Below, piece by piece: positions 5,390 to 9,136 of a stretch of 9,136 nucleotides of DNA; position 1 is the stretch's first letter; each line of letters starts with the position of its first letter. Source of the DNA: DATKEH01 sp035546355. GTDB lineage: Bacteria > Acidobacteriota > Thermoanaerobaculia > Multivoradales > JAIOJS01. Under the pieces are notes generated by a model that made no database searches, had not been told where the DNA came from, and saw only the letters and a list, made by a program, of their open reading frames with translations. The DNA is taken from contig DATKEH010000197.1 of assembly GCA_035546355.1 (NCBI GenBank), positions 1 to 9,136 of the forward strand, in the 5' to 3' direction. A program made the position numbers and the translations under genes.

Positions 5390-8300
5390 TCAGTAGGCCG
5401 GGCGCGGCGGCGGGGCGTCGGTGGGCGGCGGTGGCGCGGCGCCCTGGCCCTCCTGATGCGCCCGCATCATCACCGCCGAGACCGCCTCGATGGCGTCGAG
5501 CCAGGCGCGCCGCAGGTCGTCGCTCCAGGCGTCTCCGAGCAGCTCGCCGAGGGCGTCGACGAGCGTATCGGTGAGGGCGTAGTAGTGCGAGGGGAACACC
5601 CCGTAACCGACGTGGCGCCGCCCCATCTCCAGCAGCGCACCCTCGACCAGGTCGGGGCGCCGCAGGTTGTCGATGAAGAACACCAGGGCGGTCAGCAGGT
5701 GGCGCTTCTGGCGCTTCATCTCGACGTGGGCGAACAACGGCTTGATGCTGGGATAGCGGGCGAAGAGCTCGGCGTAGAAGCGGTCGGTGAGCTCGTCCCC
5801 GCGGGCCGAGATCAGCGCGAAGGACGACTCCAGCTGCGCCACCACCTCGCGTCCGAGACTGTGCACGTCGACGAGGTTGCCGAGGGGGTTGTGGGACAGG
5901 TCCAGGTGGTGCAGCTGGGCGGTACCGGGCGCTGCCAGCAGCGCCGTGGCGCCGGCCATCCCGGCGCCGGTGTTCTCCAGCCGCAGCTCGCGCAGCGAGC
6001 TCCAGGCGGGCCCGCGCGAGAGCGCCTCGACCCCCTCGTCGCCGATCGGGTTGTGGGAGAGGTCGAGGCGCACCAGGTGCGGCGCGAGGGGGGAGGCGGC
6101 GAGGACCATGGCGCTCTCCCATCCCAGGCGGTCGTCGGCCAGCGACAGGCTCTCGAGGAGGGGGAGCGACGCACCGCCGCGGGCGAGGGAGGCCACTCCC
6201 GCGTCCTCCAGCTCGTCGCTGTCCAGGCGCAGCTCGCGCATCGCGCCGAGGGAGCCGCAGGCGGCGAGGGCCCGCGTCCCCGCGGGCCCGCAGCCGGTGT
6301 CGCTCAGGTCGAGGAGCCGCACCGCGGCGAGCTCCGCGGCCGAGGTCAGCTGGGCGACGCCTTCACCGCCGAGGGGGTTGCCCGCCAGGTCGAGCTCCTG
6401 CAGGCTGCCGCGCGCGCCGCGCAGCAGGGCCGCGGCGCCGGTCCCGGTGAGGCCGCAGCCGCGTGCCTGCAGCTGCTGCGCCCGCATCCGCTCCAGGGCG
6501 GTGCTCAGCGCCTCGGCGCCGTCCTGGCCCAGCTGGTTCCCCGACAGGTCGAGGGCGGCGAGCTGGGGGAGCGCGCCGGCCAGCAGCGCGGCGCCGCCGG
6601 CGGTGATGCCGTTGTGCGCCACGCGCAGCGCGGCGAGGCCGGCGAGCTGCGGCGCGCCGAGGAGCGCGGCGAGCCCGGGGTCGCCGAGCAGGTCGTCGGA
6701 GATGTCGAGGCGGCGCAGGCGGCGCGCCAGCGGCGCGGAGGCCAGCACCATGGCGCCGCCGGCGCCGATGCCGTTGCCGGCGAGGTCGAGCCCTTCGAGG
6801 TTCTCGAACCGCCGCGAGGCCACCAGCAGCTCCAGCCCTTCGCGCCCCAGGCCGTTGCGCGCCACTCCCAGGTAGCGCAGCGCTCCCAACTGATTGGAAA
6901 CCGCCAGCGCGGCGGCGCCGCCCGGCCCGATACCCTCGTTGGCGAGCTCGAGGTGCTGTAGCTGCGCGAGGTGCGGCGACGCGGCGAGCGCCGCCGCGCC
7001 ATCCGAGCCGATGCGGTTGCCCCCCAGCTCGAGGTGGATCAGGGTGCGCGCGAGCTGCGACTGGGCGAGGGCCTTGATGCCCGCCGTGCCGACCTCGCCG
7101 CCGGTGAGCCAGAGCTCCTCGAGCGCCCACCCCGATGCGGCGATGGCCTGGGCGCCGCGCGGCCCGACCCGCAGTCCGCCGAGGTCCAGGGAGCGCAGCT
7201 CGCGCAGGCCCCCCGCCGCCAGCGCCTCGATGCCTGCCGCCGTCGCCGGGTTGCCGCCGAGGCGCAACGATCGCAGCCCGGCGAGGTGGGCGGAGGCGGC
7301 GAGCGCCGCCAGCCCGTCGTTGCCGATGGTGTTGCCCGTCAGGTCGAGGCGGGTGATCCGCGCCAGAGCCGGGCTCTCGGCGAGCCGCAGCGCGTCGGCG
7401 TCGGTCAGCCCGCGACCGGCGAGGTCCAGCGTCCGCGCCAGTCCCCACAAGGGATGCGGTTCGCCGCGGCGCACCCTCTCCCACCACCCGCAACGGGCGC
7501 GGCGCAGCGTGTCGGGCCAGCCGGCGAGCAGGGGCTCGCTGGCCCGCAGCAGCGTCCCCTGCTCGTCGCCGTCACCTTGGGTCTCGAGATAGCGGCACAG
7601 CGCCCACCAGCCACCCTCGCTGGGCTCGGCGCAGATCACCGCCAGCAGCGCCAGCGAGGTAGAGGACGAGGATCCCGGGCTCAGCAGGTGGTCGAGCCGC
7701 GCCAGGTCCTCGCACACCTCGGCGGCGGAGGCCGGGCGGCGGTCGGGGTCGCTGGCCAGCAGCCGGCTGACGTACTCGTCGAGCGGCGCGAAGGCGGTCA
7801 GCTCGCCGCGCCGGGCGACGGGGTGCGGGCCGGACTCGCGGTGCGCCTCGTGGCGGCTGATCATGCCGAGGACGCGGTCCCCCTCCGCGACGGGGTAGGG
7901 AGGGCTGCCGGTGAGCATGAAGTACAGCAGCGCGCCGAGCTGCCAGATGTCGAGGCGCGCGTCGAGGGGCGTGCCGGGAAGGAACTGCTCTGGCGCCATG
8001 TACTGCGGCGTGCCGACGATGTTGGCGGTCGACGCCTTGCCGTCGGGGATCAGCTTGGCGATGCCGAAGTCGAGGACCTTGACCTGCTCGCCGGGTCTGC
8101 CCGCGCGCACCAGCATGACGTTGGCCGGCTTCAGGTCGCGGTGCAGGATGCCGCGTTGGTGCGCCGCTGCCAGCCCCGAGGCGAGCTGTTTGGCCAGACG
8201 CAGCGCCCGCAGGGGGTCGACGAGCCGCGGCTCCTCGCCCTCGCCCCACAGCAGCTGCTCGAGATCGATCCCGTCGACCAGCTCGAGCAGCAGGTAGGGG

Positions 8301-8674
8301 GCCCCCTCCGCCTCGAGCAGACCGACGGCGTAGCAGCGGGCGACGTTGGGGTGGTTGATCTCCTCGAGCACCAGCGCCTCGTTGACGAAACGCTCCTGCA
8401 CCGCGGGGTTGGCGGCCCATTGAGTGCCCGACACCTTGAGTGCCCGCCGCAACCGACCCACCACCGTCTCCACCTCGTAGACGACGCCGAACCCCCCCTC
8501 GCCGAGCCGTCGCAACACCCGGTACTGCCCGCCGACCACCGTGGTCCCGAGCAGGGAGTCGCGGGTCCAGCCTTGCGACGGCGGCGAGGCGCCGCAGGAG
8601 GGGCAGGCGACGGCGTCGCCGTCGAGCAGCGTCGAGCAGCGGCGGCAGAAGTGCTGCAGGATCTCGGTGCTCAT
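5390..8674 (-). CDS. zinc ribbon-Ser/Thr kinase-LRR-globin protein
   Basis: This single 1094-residue frame combines four modules. Residues 10-27 form a zinc ribbon (C10xxC13, C24xxC27). Residues 51-331 are a Hanks-type Ser/Thr kinase with the Gly loop G58-G60-G63, Lys80, Glu99, the catalytic loop HRDLKPAN (178-185), DFG (202-204) and APE (227-229), so it should be active. Residues 340-405 resemble, weakly, the TIGR02996-type region found before some bacterial LRRs. Residues 412-935 hold about 20 leucine-rich repeats of 26-28 residues of ribonuclease-inhibitor type. Residues 939-1073 are a globin with B10 Tyr967, CD1 Phe981, E7 Gln989 and F8 His1021. A Pro-rich tail ends at 1094. No membrane segment or signal peptide is seen, so it is probably cytoplasmic. 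The ATG at 8674 has GGAG 5 nt upstream and overlaps the dctP stop (ATGA), implying coupling. The likely role is a haem-based O2, NO or redox sensor controlling phosphorylation. The domain calls are firm; the role is inferred. Confidence 0.93.
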   Translation of the reverse strand: MSTEILQHFCRRCSTLLDGDAVACPSCGASPPSQGWTRDSLLGTTVVGGQYRVLRRLGEGGFGVVYEVETVVGRLRRALKVSGTQWAANPAVQERFVNEALVLEEINHPNVARCYAVGLLEAEGAPYLLLELVDGIDLEQLLWGEGEEPRLVDPLRALRLAKQLASGLAAAHQRGILHRDLKPANVMLVRAGRPGEQVKVLDFGIAKLIPDGKASTANIVGTPQYMAPEQFLPGTPLDARLDIWQLGALLYFMLTGSPPYPVAEGDRVLGMISRHEAHRESGPHPVARRGELTAFAPLDEYVSRLLASDPDRRPASAAEVCEDLARLDHLLSPGSSSSTSLALLAVICAEPSEGGWWALCRYLETQGDGDEQGTLLRASEPLLAGWPDTLRRARCGWWERVRRGEPHPLWGLARTLDLAGRGLTDADALRLAESPALARITRLDLTGNTIGNDGLAALAASAHLAGLRSLRLGGNPATAAGIEALAAGGLRELRSLDLGGLRVGPRGAQAIAASGWALEELWLTGGEVGTAGIKALAQSQLARTLIHLELGGNRIGSDGAAALAASPHLAQLQHLELANEGIGPGGAAALAVSNQLGALRYLGVARNGLGREGLELLVASRRFENLEGLDLAGNGIGAGGAMVLASAPLARRLRRLDISDDLLGDPGLAALLGAPQLAGLAALRVAHNGITAGGAALLAGALPQLAALDLSGNQLGQDGAEALSTALERMRAQQLQARGCGLTGTGAAALLRGARGSLQELDLAGNPLGGEGVAQLTSAAELAAVRLLDLSDTGCGPAGTRALAACGSLGAMRELRLDSDELEDAGVASLARGGASLPLLESLSLADDRLGWESAMVLAASPLAPHLVRLDLSHNPIGDEGVEALSRGPAWSSLRELRLENTGAGMAGATALLAAPGTAQLHHLDLSHNPLGNLVDVHSLGREVVAQLESSFALISARGDELTDRFYAELFARYPSIKPLFAHVEMKRQKRHLLTALVFFIDNLRRPDLVEGALLEMGRRHVGYGVFPSHYYALTDTLVDALGELLGDAWSDDLRRAWLDAIEAVSAVMMRAHQEGQGAAPPPPTDAPPPRPAY
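5456..5860 (-). other. globin domain of the kinase-LRR protein
   Basis: Residues 939-1073 align without a search to the E. coli flavohaemoglobin (Hmp) globin domain, from its first residue to the last helix. Visible counterparts are FYAELF with Tyr967 (B10), Phe981 (CD1, 14 residues later as in Hmp), RQKRHLL with Gln989 (E7), RRHVGYG with His1021 (F8, 32 residues after E7 as in Hmp), and Tyr1031 matching Hmp Tyr95. Only two residues are missing relative to Hmp, between CD1 and E7. The reductase domains of flavohaemoglobin are absent. A Tyr/Gln distal pair usually goes with tight O2 binding or NO chemistry. That this domain binds haem is inferred from these residues. Confidence 0.9.
5870..7441 (-). 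repeat. array of about 20 leucine-rich repeats in the kinase protein
   Basis: Residues 412-935 contain about 20 consecutive units of 26-28 residues with the pattern LxxLxLxxNxIGxxGaxaLAxSpxL, the ribonuclease-inhibitor/RNI type. Examples are TRLDLTGNTIGNDGLAALAA (441-460) and VRLDLSHNPIGDEGVEALSR (868-887). The repeats should build a horseshoe that binds another protein or the adjacent kinase. They run from just after the kinase to the start of the globin with almost no linker. At DNA level they are diverged, with only short shared words such as those encoding RELRL, so this is an old expansion rather than a recent one. Confidence 0.93.
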
Positions 8675-9136
8675 CGCGGCTCCGGTCGGATGAAGGAGAA
8701 CTCCGCGTAGGCGAGCTCGGCGGTGCCGAACCAGCGGAAGCTCCTGTCGCGGAAGGCCTTCCAGCGGTCGTATACGTGGCGGAACGCGGCGTCGCGAGCG
8801 GCGTTCTCCTCCAGGATGCCTTGCGCCGCCCGGCGGGCCGCGTCGAGGATCTCGCGGGAGAAGGGGCGCAGCTCCACTCCGGCCGCCAGCAGGCGCTCGA
8901 GGGCCGGCGGGTTCTTGGCGTCGTAGCGGGTCTGCATGGCGCGGGCCGCATCGCGCGAGGCGCAGCGCAGGACTTCGCGGTAGGTCTCCGGCAGTCTTTC
9001 CCACTGCCGGCGGTTGACGTAGAACGACAGCGAGGGCCCCGGCTCCCACCACCCCGGGTAGTAGTAGAGCTTGGCCACCTTGTGGAAGCCCAGCTTCTCG
9101 TCGTCGTAGGGGCCGACCCACTCGGTGGCGTCGATG
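8671..9136 (-). CDS. dctP: TRAP transporter periplasmic binding protein DctP, C-terminal part
   Basis: The window holds the last 154 residues of a TRAP solute-binding protein; the start lies beyond the right edge. The visible part begins IDATEWVGPYDDEKLGFHKV, continues with AKLYYYPGWWEPGP and SFYVNRRQWERLP, and ends in the long amphipathic helices typical of the DctP C-terminal lobe. The EWVGPYDD...YYPGWWE pattern is characteristic of the TakP-like branch, whose studied members bind 2-oxo acids or related monocarboxylates, so such a ligand is a fair guess. The protein works in the periplasm, delivering substrate to DctQM. Its TGA stop overlaps the ATG of the kinase-LRR-globin gene (ATGA, 8671-8674), so the two are almost certainly co-transcribed. 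The membrane subunits are on the opposite strand, which is unusual for a TRAP set. Confidence 0.92.
   Translation of the reverse strand, partial: IDATEWVGPYDDEKLGFHKVAKLYYYPGWWEPGPSLSFYVNRRQWERLPETYREVLRCASRDAARAMQTRYDAKNPPALERLLAAGVELRPFSREILDAARRAAQGILEENAARDAAFRHVYDRWKAFRDRSFRWFGTAELAYAEFSFIRPEPR

Noticed and set aside
3921..6122. Long open frame on the minus strand across dctQ, dctM and the globin region
   Set aside because: It overlaps three well-recognised genes in other frames, and its product is low-complexity Gln/His/Arg-rich sequence typical of antisense frames in high-GC DNA.
4199..6961. Long open plus-strand frame over dctM and antisense to the kinase-LRR gene
   Set aside because: It runs out of frame through dctM and then antisense to the LRRs. 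The regular periodicity in its product is the mirror of the LRR repeats.
5870..7441. Periodic 78-84-nt repeats suggestive of a CRISPR array or DNA satellite
   Set aside because: The period equals 26-28 codons and the repeats conserve amino acids rather than bases, so this is the LRR coding array.
8675..9121. N-terminal extension of the kinase frame beyond the ATG at 8674
   Set aside because: The extension lies entirely over the dctP coding sequence, which has recognisable TRAP motifs in another frame. The extended translation has no family resemblance, while ATG 8674 has GGAG 5 nt upstream.

Overview
The window is very GC-rich and densely packed, with strong G/C preference at third codon positions. 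It looks like chromosomal DNA of a Gram-negative (diderm) bacterium, because it encodes an outer-membrane TonB-dependent receptor and a periplasmic solute-binding protein. The receptor's carboxypeptidase-like N-terminal domain, the DUF3014 protein and the large kinase-LRR protein would fit Acidobacteriota (Thermoanaerobaculia-like) or a similar deep proteobacterial/myxobacterial lineage. This placement is a low-confidence inference. No rRNA, tRNA, insertion sequence or CRISPR array was seen.

Plus strand, left to right: the 3' part of a DUF3014 gene (1-633); a small predicted secreted Cys/His-rich protein (684-1037); a 115-nt gap holding two tandem GC hairpins (1038-1152); a ZnuD-like TonB-dependent receptor with two His/Asp/Glu-rich loops (1153-3462); a 39-nt gap filled by a long hairpin that covers the ribosome-binding site of the next gene; then the TRAP transporter membrane subunits dctQ (3502-4065) and dctM (4065-5384), which overlap by one base. 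Minus strand, right to left: the 3' part of a dctP-type TRAP binding protein (9136-8671), overlapping by ATGA with a 1094-residue multidomain protein (8674-5390). That protein ends 5 nt from the end of dctM, so the two transcription units converge tail to tail.

The standout is the 1094-residue protein. It has, in one uninterrupted frame, an N-terminal zinc ribbon (CxxC...CxxC), a Hanks-type Ser/Thr kinase with all catalytic motifs intact, about 20 ribonuclease-inhibitor-type leucine-rich repeats, and a full-length C-terminal globin. The globin keeps the flavohaemoglobin-class haem-pocket residues (B10 Tyr, CD1 Phe, E7 Gln, F8 His). I know of no described protein with this architecture. It reads as a soluble haem-based gas or redox sensor joined to a protein kinase, translationally coupled to a TRAP binding protein and facing the matching membrane subunits.

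Two functional themes follow. One is probable metal acquisition (small Cys/His protein plus ZnuD-like receptor). The other is a TRAP uptake system, perhaps for 2-oxo acids or related monocarboxylates, whose subunits are split over two convergent units with a candidate haem-sensing kinase on the dctP side. That the kinase controls the transporter is an inference from gene position only.
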